Shown piece by piece: positions 1-8,257 of a stretch of DNA of 64,000 nucleotides. The stretch comes from Pseudomonas sp. WN033 (lineage in GTDB: Bacteria > Pseudomonadota > Gammaproteobacteria > Pseudomonadales > Pseudomonadaceae). The position numbers were made by a program, and so were the translations under genes. The notes below the pieces were generated by a model that was not told the DNA's origin, did not search any database, and worked only from the letters and a program-made list of their open reading frames with translations. Each line of letters begins with the position of its first letter. Position 1 is the stretch's first letter. The stretch covers positions 145,490 to 209,489 of the forward strand of contig NSKG01000007.1 in assembly GCA_002287035.1 (NCBI GenBank). Direction: 5' to 3'.

Positions 1-800
1 CACAAGCCAATGGTGCCTTCACGCCGGTCCAGTTTGTAGACCAAATGGCAACCAGAGAAAGCCTGACTGATTACGACCCGGCGTCCCCTGGACGGATGCT
101 GTATTTCCTCAAGCAGCAAGTTAAAGCCCCTGCTCGCCTTGCAGGCACAGCACTGCTGGCCCATGAGCCGATGGATGTATCGCAAAACCCCCGTCAGGCC
201 TGGGTGTACGCTGCCGGCCAGCGGCGCGTACGACTGGCGCCGCAAGTCGCCTATGACGGCCCCGGAACTGCAGCTGATGGCCTGCGTACTGCTGACAACT
301 ATGACCTGTACAACGGCGCACCGGATCGCTATGACTGGAAGATAATTGGCAAAAAAGAACTTTATATTCCGTACAATAGCTACGGCGTACAAAGCGCTGA
401 CTTAGCCTATCAGGACATCGTCAAACCCGGCCACCTTAACCCTGAGCACACCCGCTACGAACTGCACCGGGTTTGGCATGTAGAAGCTACTTTGCGCGAC
501 GGTATGCGGCATATCTATGCTCGCCGGGTATTCTTCATCGACGAAGATACATGGCAGGTAGCTGTTGTTGATCATTATGATGGTCGCGACGGACTTTGGC
601 GGGTTGGTGAGGGCCATGCCGTGCAGTACTACCATGTCCAGGTACCCTGGTACGCTGTTGAGACCCTCTATGATCTGGTTTCAGGGCGCTATATTGCCCT
701 AGGGTTGAACAACCAGGAAAGCCGTAGCCATAGGTTCGGGGTACAGCTGCACTCAGCTGACTTCACCCCTAACGCCCTAAGGCAGGCTGGCGTACGTTAA
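1..800 (+). CDS. DUF1329 family envelope protein, 3' part (5' end outside window)
   Basis: The reading frame is open from the first bases of the window to the TAA at 798-800, so this is the C-terminal ~265 residues of a longer gene; the ATG at 45 is internal. The sequence resembles DUF1329 proteins, which are LolA/LppX-like secreted or outer-membrane-associated proteins often found beside DUF1302 proteins and acyl-CoA metabolism genes in pseudomonads that use hydrophobic compounds. Supporting stretches are RQAWVYAAGQRRVR and the aromatic-rich end with FFIDEDTWQVAVVDHYDGR. Its molecular function is not established. Position at the head of the ligase/dehydrogenase/oxygenase cluster suggests a role in uptake or handling of the same substrate (inference). 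The signal peptide would lie upstream and cannot be seen. Confidence 0.8.
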   Translation, partial: QANGAFTPVQFVDQMATRESLTDYDPASPGRMLYFLKQQVKAPARLAGTALLAHEPMDVSQNPRQAWVYAAGQRRVRLAPQVAYDGPGTAADGLRTADNYDLYNGAPDRYDWKIIGKKELYIPYNSYGVQSADLAYQDIVKPGHLNPEHTRYELHRVWHVEATLRDGMRHIYARRVFFIDEDTWQVAVVDHYDGRDGLWRVGEGHAVQYYHVQVPWYAVETLYDLVSGRYIALGLNNQESRSHRFGVQLHSADFTPNALRQAGVR

Positions 801-807
801 ATAATGA

Positions 808-830
808 AGCGGGCGGCTTAGCCGCTCGCT
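808..830 (+). terminator. Probable hairpin terminator after the DUF1329 gene
   Basis: A 10-bp stem (808-817 with 821-830, one G-T pair) and a TTA loop lie 8 bases after the stop codon. Only a weak T-rich stretch follows (TATCTT), so termination may be partial. Confidence 0.5.
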
Positions 831-864
831 TATCTTGGTTAGCTTGGGTTGGGGGTTTTTAAAT

Positions 865-1779
865 ATGGGTCAACCTGTATTGCAGCATGTATCTCTTGCT
901 GAACGCATCTATCTTGTTCGCAGTAGCGTGATGCATGACGTGCTCGACGTACTGGCTGACCCTTGGCAGCTGGCAATTTTAAAGTCCGTTCTGCATAACC
1001 CGCTTCGTTTTGACGAAATCATTGGACGACTGGGGATTTCTCGGGCTGCGCTATCGATGCGCCTCAATCTACTGTGTGAGCATAATTGCCTCCAGCGTGA
1101 GCACTATGGCAGCAGTGGTAAGCGCTTTGAATATCGAATCACCGAGCAAGGACGTGACTTGGCCCCGGTATTCATCTTGATGGATCAATGGAATCATGAC
1201 TGGCTAGGCAGTCCATTGGAGACCGCTCACGAGTGCCCCCACTGCCTACAACCCCTTAGACTTCAGGTTATTTGCAGACAGTGCCGCACGCCGCTCAGGC
1301 CGTTGCAGTTAAAACCATTGTTTTTTGATGAAAACGAGTCGTTATATGCAGAAATACCAGATTATCGGCGCACTCGTAGCACACCAGGCAAGAATGACAC
1401 TGACCCCATGCTCATTCGTGCTGAAGCCTGGCTTCGAGATCGCTGGAGTGCCTTGATCATTGGGTGTTTGTTGTTCGGAATCTTCCGTTATGCCGACATT
1501 CAAGAATGTATAGACATTGCCCCAAACATTCTGGCCCAGCGACTTGATTTGTTGATCAGAGGCCAGATGCTGCAGCGAAGAGAAGACGGTGGCTACAGCT
1601 TGACCGAGAGGGGATATGCCCTATATCCCATGATCCAGGTAATGCGGGCCTGGGGTATGAAATGGCTACCCGGCCACTCTCCCATAAAACATGGATGGGG
1701 ACTACTACATACTCCATGTCTTTCCTGGTTCAATCCCGTAGCCGCGTGCATTCACTGCCAGATGCAGTACAGCGTATAG
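865..1779 (+). CDS. Tandem HxlR-type winged-helix regulator with central zinc ribbon
   Basis: A 304-residue protein with two HxlR-like winged-helix units: residues ~24-113 (ADPWQLAILK, then FEYRITEQGRDL) and ~184-268 (RDRWSALIIG, then YSLTERGYALYP). Usual HxlR proteins have a single unit of ~110-150 residues. Between the two is a CxxC...CxxC pair (C124, C127, C137, C140) that looks like a zinc ribbon, and the tail has further cysteines (C285, C295, C298). I chose ATG 865 over the upstream TTG at 835, which would overlap the preceding hairpin. The gene sits directly before the acyl-CoA ligase operon, so it is the obvious candidate local regulator; ligand and sign of regulation are unknown. The two DNA-binding units in one chain could mimic an HxlR dimer (inference). 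Confidence 0.8.
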   Translation: MGQPVLQHVSLAERIYLVRSSVMHDVLDVLADPWQLAILKSVLHNPLRFDEIIGRLGISRAALSMRLNLLCEHNCLQREHYGSSGKRFEYRITEQGRDLAPVFILMDQWNHDWLGSPLETAHECPHCLQPLRLQVICRQCRTPLRPLQLKPLFFDENESLYAEIPDYRRTRSTPGKNDTDPMLIRAEAWLRDRWSALIIGCLLFGIFRYADIQECIDIAPNILAQRLDLLIRGQMLQRREDGGYSLTERGYALYPMIQVMRAWGMKWLPGHSPIKHGWGLLHTPCLSWFNPVAACIHCQMQYSV

Positions 1780-1785
1780 CTTTCC

Positions 1786-1893
1786 TATAAAGACTAAACA
1801 TCATAACAAACTCAAATAGTTGCAATTTATTTGGGGAATATGCCTTATTTATGCTTGAACTCTTGTTTTTTATACTTTCATAATAAGACCAAA
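1786..1893 (+). promoter_or_regulatory. Promoter/operator region of the ligase-dehydrogenase operon
   Basis: This A+T-rich 167-base gap has a plausible sigma-70 promoter: -35 TTGAAC at 1855-1860, an 18-base spacer and -10 CATAAT at 1879-1884. Two copies of AGACYAAA occur, AGACTAAA at 1791-1798 and AGACCAAA at 1886-1893; the second falls near the expected start site. Related copies lie before the oxygenase and hydrolase genes. Binding by the adjacent HxlR-type protein is inference. Confidence 0.4.
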
Positions 1894-1946
1894 TTGCAGC
1901 CAGCGGCTGCGCCCCCGACAAGAACAACAGCACAAAGGTATAAAAA

Positions 1947-3620
1947 ATGACCTCCTTCTTTCCAAACCCTTTACAGGCTTTTGCTCAACATGAACAAGAG
2001 CGCCCCAACGCCGTTTTTCTTACCCAGTCCTGGCACGGCCAGTATCAAGACATTACTTGGCAACAGGCCGGCCGAATGGCGCGCAGACTGGCCTGCTATC
2101 TTCAACAGCAAGGACTCGAGCCAGGCGCCCGTGTCGCCATCATGTCTAAAAATTCGGCCTACTGGGTAATCAGCGATTTGGCTATCTGGATGGCCGGAAT
2201 GGTGTCAGTACCCCTATACCCGTCACTTACAGCACAAAGCGTCAGACCCATTTTGGAGCACAGCGAAGTCCAGGCAGTTATTTATGGGCAACTCGACGTG
2301 CCAGGAGTTCGCGCAGGCATTCCTGATAGCGTGCTTACAATAGCGACGCCTTTATGCCTGGACGCCTCAGGCTGCACCACCTGGGAGCAGGCCATGCAGA
2401 GCCCTGAGCTTGCGGCACAGGAGCAAGCTCCCGAACAGCTTGCCACCATCATGTATACCTCAGGCACTACCGGGTTACCCAAGGGAGCCATGCACTCTTT
2501 CGGGAACATGGCAACAGCCGCCAGTAGCTATAGCGCCCAATCGGGGCTGAGCAAGAATGATGTCATTTTCTCTTATTTGCCTATGAGCCATGTTGGCGAG
2601 CGGCTAGCTGTAGAGCTGACTTCGCTATATTGCGGAAGCCGGATATTCTTCAACGAGTCACTGGACAGCTTTATCAGCGATCTGCGCACATGCAAGCCAG
2701 ATGTATTTCTGGGCGTACCACGGATATGGCTAAAGCTGTTCCAGGCTATGCGCGCCTTCGCAGATGCTGAACTGATCGCAGAACTGGACTCAGGGTGCGA
2801 ACCAACAGATGCTGAAGCACAGCGAATTCTTACCTCAGTGGGACTTGAAAAAGCACGTTTCGGGGTGTGCGGTGCAGCCCCGGTTCCACCCAGCTTACTC
2901 ACCTGGTACAACCGCCTTGGCCTACCCATGATTGAAGTCTATGGAATGACCGAAAATTTCGGCTACTCGCATCTGGGCCAAGTCGGCATTACTCCTGCCG
3001 GCTGGGTAGGGCCTAGCCTGCCAGGGGTAGAGGTTCGTTTGACACCTGAAGGAGAGGTGGCAGTCAATAGCCCAGCCAACATGCTTGGCTACTACAAAGA
3101 CGAAGCCAAAAGCGCCGAAGTATTCACAAAAGATGGCTATTTCCTGACAGGCGACAAGGGAGAGATCAATGAGCAAGGCCTGATTCGTATTGTTGGCCGC
3201 GTCCGGGATACGTTCAAGACCAGCAAAGGCAAGTTTGTTGCGCCAGCCCCTATAGAGAATGCTCTGGCATCCTCCCCTTGGGTCGAGCATGTCCTGGTAC
3301 TTGGACAAGGCCTACCAGCACCAGTGGCCCTGATAGTGCCGCCACAACAACTTCTGAATCAGCCTGATGATGCGCTCTTGACCCAGCTGGAAACGCTGCG
3401 CCTCAAGGTCAATACCACGCTGGAACGGCACGAACAGATCAGCCATGTGCTGGTTATCGCAGAACAATGGAGTGTAGCTTCAGGCGAACTGACACCGACC
3501 CTGAAAGCCAAGCGCGACGTTCTTGAACGCCGTTATGCAGAAGCCTTGGAACAGCTCATTGAAAGAGCACCAGGAGCCCACTACGCAACTTCCCTGACTG
3601 CTTTATTACCAGCGGAGTGA
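1947..3620 (+). CDS. AMP-forming acyl-CoA synthetase (FadD15-like)
   Basis: This 557-residue ANL-superfamily enzyme would activate a carboxylic acid to its CoA thioester through an acyl-adenylate. The P-loop motif MYTSGTTGLPKG is at residues ~169-180, the A5-like motif EVYGMTE follows the GAAPVPP stretch, and the A7/A8 region reads LTGDKGEINEQGLIRIVGR with the hinge and DTFKTSKGKFVAPAPIE. That last stretch is typical of the long-chain (FadD15/FAA-like) branch rather than acetyl-CoA synthetases. It is four bases from the acyl-CoA dehydrogenase, so the two are co-transcribed and should act in sequence. The true substrate is not readable from sequence; with an oxygenase of the carotenoid-cleavage family next door, an aryl-, terpenoid- or polyene-derived acid is as likely as a plain fatty acid. 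Confidence 0.88.
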   Translation: MTSFFPNPLQAFAQHEQERPNAVFLTQSWHGQYQDITWQQAGRMARRLACYLQQQGLEPGARVAIMSKNSAYWVISDLAIWMAGMVSVPLYPSLTAQSVRPILEHSEVQAVIYGQLDVPGVRAGIPDSVLTIATPLCLDASGCTTWEQAMQSPELAAQEQAPEQLATIMYTSGTTGLPKGAMHSFGNMATAASSYSAQSGLSKNDVIFSYLPMSHVGERLAVELTSLYCGSRIFFNESLDSFISDLRTCKPDVFLGVPRIWLKLFQAMRAFADAELIAELDSGCEPTDAEAQRILTSVGLEKARFGVCGAAPVPPSLLTWYNRLGLPMIEVYGMTENFGYSHLGQVGITPAGWVGPSLPGVEVRLTPEGEVAVNSPANMLGYYKDEAKSAEVFTKDGYFLTGDKGEINEQGLIRIVGRVRDTFKTSKGKFVAPAPIENALASSPWVEHVLVLGQGLPAPVALIVPPQQLLNQPDDALLTQLETLRLKVNTTLERHEQISHVLVIAEQWSVASGELTPTLKAKRDVLERRYAEALEQLIERAPGAHYATSLTALLPAE

Positions 3621-3623
3621 GCC

Positions 3624-5402
3624 ATGCCGTCTTATGCCGCGCCACTAAACCACATCAACTTCGTCCTGGATGAGGTTTTAGGATATTCCCAGCATTGCCA
3701 GGCCAACGGTTCAACAATGCTGGATACCACAACAAAAGGCGCCATCTTGGAGGGCATTGCGAGCTTTGCCGAAGAACAGCTTTATCCCCTCAACGCCTCA
3801 GGCGACACTCAGGGCTGCAGCTGGAACGACGGAGCCGTACAGACCCCCAAGGGCTACCAGCAAGCCTATCAACAATTTATGACTGATGGCTGGCCAGGAT
3901 TGTCAGCACCGGTTGCGCAAGGCGGGCAGGGGCTTCCCGAATCACTCGGCGTCGTTATTACTGAAATTTTGGGAAGCGCTAACCCGGCCTGGTACATGTA
4001 TACAGGCCTGACTAAAGGGGCAACCTTAGCCTTGGAAGCCCACGGCTCTACAGAGCTAAAAGAGCACTATCTTCCCCGAATGTATAGCGGACAATGGTCA
4101 GGCACAATGTGCCTGACCGAACCACACTGCGGTAGCGATCTGGGTCTATTGAAGACCCGCGCAAGCCTGCGGCCAGATGGCCGTTATGCGATCAGCGGTA
4201 CCAAAATCTTTATCTCGGCAGGTGAGCATGACCTTACCAGCAACATAGTGCACTTGGTTCTCGCTCGGGCCGATGCTGCCCCTTCGGGCACCCAAGGCCT
4301 CACTCTTTTTTTGGTACCCAAGTGGTTAACCGACGAGCAGGGTCAGTTGCGCGAGCGCAACGCCGTTCACTGCAGCTCAATTGAGCACAAAATGGGAATG
4401 AATGGCTCCAGCACCTGCGTAATGAACTTTGATGGCGCCCAAGGTTATCTGGTGGGGGAACTCAATCAGGGGCTGCGCTGCATGTTCACGATGATGAATC
4501 ATGCTCGTCTTACAACCGCCATGCAGGGCTTGTGCATGGGCGAGATGGCCTACCAAACCGCCGCAGCCTACGCCAAGGATCGCCTCCAAATGCGTTCACT
4601 AAAAGGCCCACAGTTTCCCGAGCTACCCGCGGATCCGATCCTGGTTCATCCGGATGTACGGAGGATGCTCCTGACCATGAAGGCACTTAATCTGGGCAAT
4701 CGGGCCTTAGCCTATTACACAGCCCTGCAGATGGACGTGGCAGAAAGCAGCCCTGACCCATCGAAACAGAAAGCGGCCAGTGAGCAGCTTGCGATTTTGA
4801 CACCAATTTGCAAAGCCTTCATAACCGAGACCGGGATAGAGGTCACATCACTTGGTGTTCAGGTGCTGGGGGGGCATGGCTACATCAAGGAGTGGGGCCA
4901 GGAGCAGCTCATGCGTGACTGCCGCATAGCCAGCATCTATGAAGGCACTACGGGAATCCAAGCACTTGACCTGCTCGGCCGTAAAGTTCTGGCCTCGCAA
5001 GGCAGCCTGCTCAGCGGATTAAAGCAAATGCTGCAGACTCAGATAGCCGAGACACAGCAAATACCTACCCTAGCGACACATGCTAATCGCCAAGCCCGAC
5101 TTGTCGAAGCCTGGCAGACCATAGCTCAGACAATTGCACTACGGGCGCGGGACAATGCAGATGAAATCGGAGCCGCCTCAGTAGACTACCTCATGCTCTC
5201 CGGCTACATACTGCACGGCCATTTCTGGCTGAAAATGATGCGTTCTGCACTTGCCGAACCTACAGATGCCCCACTACAGCAATCAATACTGCACACCGGG
5301 GAGTTCTTTTTTCAACGCCTTTTACTGCGAGCTGATATGCACCTGGCAACGTTGCAAGCTGATGCCACAACACTTATGTCGCCACTGACCGAACACTTCT
5401 AA
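3624..5402 (+). CDS. Acyl-CoA dehydrogenase, long C-terminally extended type
   Basis: At 592 residues it belongs to the large acyl-CoA dehydrogenases (FadE5-like) with an extra C-terminal alpha-helical domain, not the ~380-residue type. It should oxidise the alpha-beta bond of an acyl-CoA with FAD. The FAD/substrate motif CLTEPHCGSDLGLL is at ~163-176, the ACAD signature VLGGHGYIKEWGQEQLMRD lies near 410-430, and the catalytic-base region reads IYEGTTGIQ. The start ATG 3624 follows GTGAGCC four bases after the ligase stop, indicating a two-gene operon. The C-terminal ~150 residues contain helical stretches usual for this branch. Substrate unknown; it presumably acts on the product of the ligase immediately upstream. 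Confidence 0.9.
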   Translation: MPSYAAPLNHINFVLDEVLGYSQHCQANGSTMLDTTTKGAILEGIASFAEEQLYPLNASGDTQGCSWNDGAVQTPKGYQQAYQQFMTDGWPGLSAPVAQGGQGLPESLGVVITEILGSANPAWYMYTGLTKGATLALEAHGSTELKEHYLPRMYSGQWSGTMCLTEPHCGSDLGLLKTRASLRPDGRYAISGTKIFISAGEHDLTSNIVHLVLARADAAPSGTQGLTLFLVPKWLTDEQGQLRERNAVHCSSIEHKMGMNGSSTCVMNFDGAQGYLVGELNQGLRCMFTMMNHARLTTAMQGLCMGEMAYQTAAAYAKDRLQMRSLKGPQFPELPADPILVHPDVRRMLLTMKALNLGNRALAYYTALQMDVAESSPDPSKQKAASEQLAILTPICKAFITETGIEVTSLGVQVLGGHGYIKEWGQEQLMRDCRIASIYEGTTGIQALDLLGRKVLASQGSLLSGLKQMLQTQIAETQQIPTLATHANRQARLVEAWQTIAQTIALRARDNADEIGAASVDYLMLSGYILHGHFWLKMMRSALAEPTDAPLQQSILHTGEFFFQRLLLRADMHLATLQADATTLMSPLTEHF

Positions 5403-5408
5403 TCGAGT

Positions 5409-5444
5409 CCAGCCTTGCGTTTTGCCGCTAAGGCGCAAGGCTGG
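5409..5444 (+). terminator. First stem-loop after the acyl-CoA dehydrogenase
   Basis: Perfect 11-bp inverted repeat (5409-5419 with 5434-5444) seven bases past the stop, without a T tract. It may protect the mRNA end or act with the stronger hairpin just downstream. Confidence 0.5.
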
Positions 5445-5471
5445 TATTTCGATGCGCTGCATCCGTATTGG

Positions 5472-5510
5472 GCAGTCTCGCCAACCCAACTGGCAAGACT
5501 GCTTTTTTTT
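5472..5510 (+). terminator. Rho-independent terminator
   Basis: A 12-bp stem with one mismatch (5472-5483 with 5491-5502), a 7-base loop and eight consecutive T residues (5503-5510). This is a textbook intrinsic terminator closing the ligase-dehydrogenase operon, so the oxygenase downstream needs its own promoter. Confidence 0.85.
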
Positions 5511-5554
5511 GCTTCAGCTCAGCGACCCAGCAGCCGACAAAAGATTTCTAAAAT

Positions 5555-5647
5555 AGACCAATATTATTATAAATCCTTATATTTGGCCATTTTGGCCGAA
5601 AACACCACACAAACATAGATTTCATAAATAGACTAAAATGCTATTAT
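5555..5647 (+). promoter_or_regulatory. Promoter/operator region of the oxygenase gene
   Basis: An A+T-rich stretch between the terminator and the oxygenase contains AGACCAAT (5555-5562) and AGACTAAA (5630-5637). The latter abuts a strong extended -10 element, TGCTATTAT (5639-5647). A regulator bound there would overlap RNA polymerase. The same octamer family occurs before the ligase and hydrolase genes. Confidence 0.45.
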
Positions 5648-5683
5648 CGGAACACTGTTCCCATTCTCCTCAGGAGAGCGTCA

Positions 5684-7159
5684 ATGAAAGTCGAAAACTT
5701 ACCGCCCATTCTGGTTACACTGAAAAACACCAATCATCACCCCTACATGCAAGGTGCCTGGACACCAGTGTATGGAGAGGTGAACGCCTTTGATCTTGAA
5801 GTGATTGAAGGAAAGATCCCTGACGATATTGATGGCATCTATGTCCGCAATACTGAAATACCCGTCCATGAGCCCCTTGGACGCTACCATCCCTTTGATG
5901 GGGATGGCATGTTGCATATGATCAGTTTCAAACAGGGAAAGGCCAGCTATCGAAACCGCTTTGTCCGCACCCGCGGCTTCGTAGCGGAACAGGAAGCTGG
6001 ACAAGCATTATGGGGCGGGCTGGCTGACCCTTACGGCACCTCATTACGTCCAGGCTTTGGTGCACACGAAGGGCTAAAGGACTCATCATCCACTGACGTG
6101 GTAGTCCATGCTGGAAAGATTGTTTCTACGTTCTACCAATGTGGTGAAGCTTATTTGCTTAACCCGGACACAATGGAGCAGGAAGGTATAGCCGGCTGGA
6201 GTCCACTTGATGGTGTATCGGCTCATACCAAAATTGATGAATCAACCGGCGAGATGCTGTTTTTCAACTACTCCAAGCATGCACCTTATATGCACTACGG
6301 GGTAGTTGATCGCCATGGAAAGCTGGCTCATTACGTACCCATTCCCCTGCCTGGGCCCCGTCTGCCGCATGACATGGCTTTTACCGCCAGTTATTCGATT
6401 CTCAATGATTTCCCTCTGCACTGGGATGAGCAACTGCTACAACGCAACCTGCACGCCGCGCGCCTGCACCCTAAACCATCACGTTTCGCCATCATCCCTC
6501 GCTACGGCAAGCCAGAAGATATTCGTTGGTTTGAGGCCGACCCGACCTATGTCTTGCACTTTTTGAACGCCTATGAGAATGGCGATGAGATCATCATGGA
6601 TGGCTACTTTCAGGAAAACCCAACCCCCGAACCCCTTGCGGAAGCTCCCGAAGGGTTTGCAGGGCTTATGGCATATATTGATGAACATTCCTTCCGCCCC
6701 AAACTTCATCGCTGGCATTTCAATCTCAAGACCGGGGCAACTCGTGAATACCATCTAGACGACAGGATCCTTGAATTCGGTATGTTCAATCAGAGGTATG
6801 CCGGCAAACCTTATCGCTACGCTTACTCGACTACCACCAAACCGGGCTGGTTCCTCTTCAAAGGCTTTGTAAAGCATGACTTGCATACAGGTGAGTCCTG
6901 GTCTGTAGAGCTTGAAGAAGGACGTTATGCCAGTGAAGCACCTTTTGTACCGCGTATCGAAGCCAAAGATGAGGACGACGGCTACCTGGTAAGCTTCATC
7001 ATTGATGAGAACACGCAAACATCAGAGTGTATCCTTATCGACTGCAAGAGATTTGATGACGGCCCCGTAGCTCGAATCGCCATACCACATAAAATCTCTA
7101 GTGGCACACATAGCGTCTGGGCTGATCGACAATTTATCACCGACGGGAAGATCTCTTAA
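5684..7159 (+). CDS. Carotenoid-cleavage-type oxygenase (RPE65 family)
   Basis: This 491-residue protein belongs to the family of carotenoid, stilbene and isoeugenol cleavage oxygenases: non-haem iron enzymes that split a carbon-carbon double bond into two carbonyl compounds. All four iron-ligand histidines expected of the seven-bladed propeller can be placed: H181 (VSAHTK), H229 (RLPHDMAFT), H292 (YVLHFLNAYE) and H476 (SGTHSVW). The FDGDGMLH stretch (residues 71-78) is also characteristic. The start ATG 5684 is preceded by TCAGGAGAGCGTC, a good ribosome site. No signal peptide is visible, so it is cytoplasmic. Known bacterial relatives include lignostilbene dioxygenases and isoeugenol monooxygenase; which substrate applies here cannot be told from sequence. 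Its aldehyde product could be oxidised to an acid and fed to the ligase upstream (inference). Confidence 0.88.
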   Translation: MKVENLPPILVTLKNTNHHPYMQGAWTPVYGEVNAFDLEVIEGKIPDDIDGIYVRNTEIPVHEPLGRYHPFDGDGMLHMISFKQGKASYRNRFVRTRGFVAEQEAGQALWGGLADPYGTSLRPGFGAHEGLKDSSSTDVVVHAGKIVSTFYQCGEAYLLNPDTMEQEGIAGWSPLDGVSAHTKIDESTGEMLFFNYSKHAPYMHYGVVDRHGKLAHYVPIPLPGPRLPHDMAFTASYSILNDFPLHWDEQLLQRNLHAARLHPKPSRFAIIPRYGKPEDIRWFEADPTYVLHFLNAYENGDEIIMDGYFQENPTPEPLAEAPEGFAGLMAYIDEHSFRPKLHRWHFNLKTGATREYHLDDRILEFGMFNQRYAGKPYRYAYSTTTKPGWFLFKGFVKHDLHTGESWSVELEEGRYASEAPFVPRIEAKDEDDGYLVSFIIDENTQTSECILIDCKRFDDGPVARIAIPHKISSGTHSVWADRQFITDGKIS

Positions 7160-7170
7160 CCCACCCTATA

Positions 7171-7201
7171 GCCAGCTCTCGCGTCACCGATGAGAGCTGG
7201 C
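7171..7201 (+). terminator. Stem-loop after the oxygenase gene
   Basis: Perfect 10-bp inverted repeat (7171-7180 with 7192-7201) with an 11-base loop, 11 bases after the stop. There is no T run, so it may be a weak terminator or an RNA-stabilising hairpin. An AGACCAAA octamer (7218-7225) follows immediately before the hydrolase. Confidence 0.5.
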
Positions 7202-7235
7202 AATCTTAGCCGGATACAGACCAAAACTTTATATT

Positions 7236-8114
7236 ATGCAATTAATTCCATGGCTTCACAGAACCTCGGAAGGCTTCTGCATGCGAGGCTGGCGCAGCCC
7301 AGAAAGTGGCAAGCCATTGCTGCATTTTCTGCACGGTATCGGCTATTGCAGCCTGACCTATCGACCCATGCTTGAACGCTTGGCTGCCGACTTTGACCTT
7401 TGGCTGTGCGATATTCAAGGACATGGCGATAGTGAGTATGGCAGCAGATCCTATGGCTGGAATAGTAATGCTGAACTGGCGCTTGAAGCCTTCACTCAAG
7501 GCAAGGCGTCATATGGTGATGTCCCTTGTATCGGCTTGGGTCACAGTTTCGGGGCTATTCTGACAAGCCTTATGATGGCTAAAGACCCAACATGCTTTGG
7601 CCAATCAGCTCTGCTTGACCCACCGCTTTTCTCCCACGGGATGCTGTGGGCAATGGCCATATCAAGTGTACTTGGAATAGGCGGGTTTAGCCGAACAGCC
7701 AGACAAGTAGAACAACGCCGCCATTTATGGGTTGATCGCGATAACGCACATGCGTACTTACAAGGACGCGGCATGTTTAAAGGCTGGAATGATGCCGCAC
7801 TTCGCGCTTACATCGAAAGCTCGCTAAAAGACACCGAAGCTGGGGTGGAGTTAAAATGTAACCCTGCTCAGGAAGCGGAGCTATTTCGTTCATATCCAAG
7901 AAATCTATGGGGCTCTCTGAAAACAATAAAGGTCCCTTTACATGTTATTTACGGTGCTCGCAGCGCCCCCTTCATTGAGATATCGGCCAAGCGCCTTAAA
8001 AAAATTAACCCGCATGTTAATTTGCATAAATTTCAGGGCGGCCATTGTTTTATGCAAGAAAGTCCAGCCGAAGCAGCTACAGTCGTACGAAACTTTCTAC
8101 TCAAAGCTATATGA
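7236..8114 (+). CDS. Alpha/beta hydrolase
   Basis: A 292-residue alpha/beta-hydrolase-fold protein. The oxyanion-side motif HFLHGIG is at ~30-36, the nucleophile elbow is GHSFG with Ser104, and the catalytic His is in GGHCFMQES (H270). The usual acid position after the sixth strand reads YGARSAPF instead of the common GxxD, so the acid must be supplied elsewhere or is unusual. The ATG at 7236 has no clear ribosome site, whereas the in-frame ATG at 7281 has GGAAGG seven bases upstream. I keep 7236 because the intervening residues look like the first strand of the fold, but the shorter start is possible. It closes the catabolic cluster and could hydrolyse an ester, lactone or thioester intermediate (inference). 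Confidence 0.78.
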   Translation: MQLIPWLHRTSEGFCMRGWRSPESGKPLLHFLHGIGYCSLTYRPMLERLAADFDLWLCDIQGHGDSEYGSRSYGWNSNAELALEAFTQGKASYGDVPCIGLGHSFGAILTSLMMAKDPTCFGQSALLDPPLFSHGMLWAMAISSVLGIGGFSRTARQVEQRRHLWVDRDNAHAYLQGRGMFKGWNDAALRAYIESSLKDTEAGVELKCNPAQEAELFRSYPRNLWGSLKTIKVPLHVIYGARSAPFIEISAKRLKKINPHVNLHKFQGGHCFMQESPAEAATVVRNFLLKAI

Positions 8115-8257
8115 GAGACTTGGAAGAGCGCTTAGCCTCCCAGCAAACTTGGGTATAGCTGCCGTATGCTAGTCTTGGCGCAGAACGGTCAGGCCGAGCA
8201 AGTGACTATACGCTCCCAGCGGTCTGGCGCAAACCTCAGCTATCAAGGAGGATCATC

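Noticed and set aside
34..46. AGACCAAA copy at the window start as another operator
   Set aside because: It is inside the DUF1329 coding sequence (codons V-D-Q-M), so it is best taken as chance and a caution on motif specificity.
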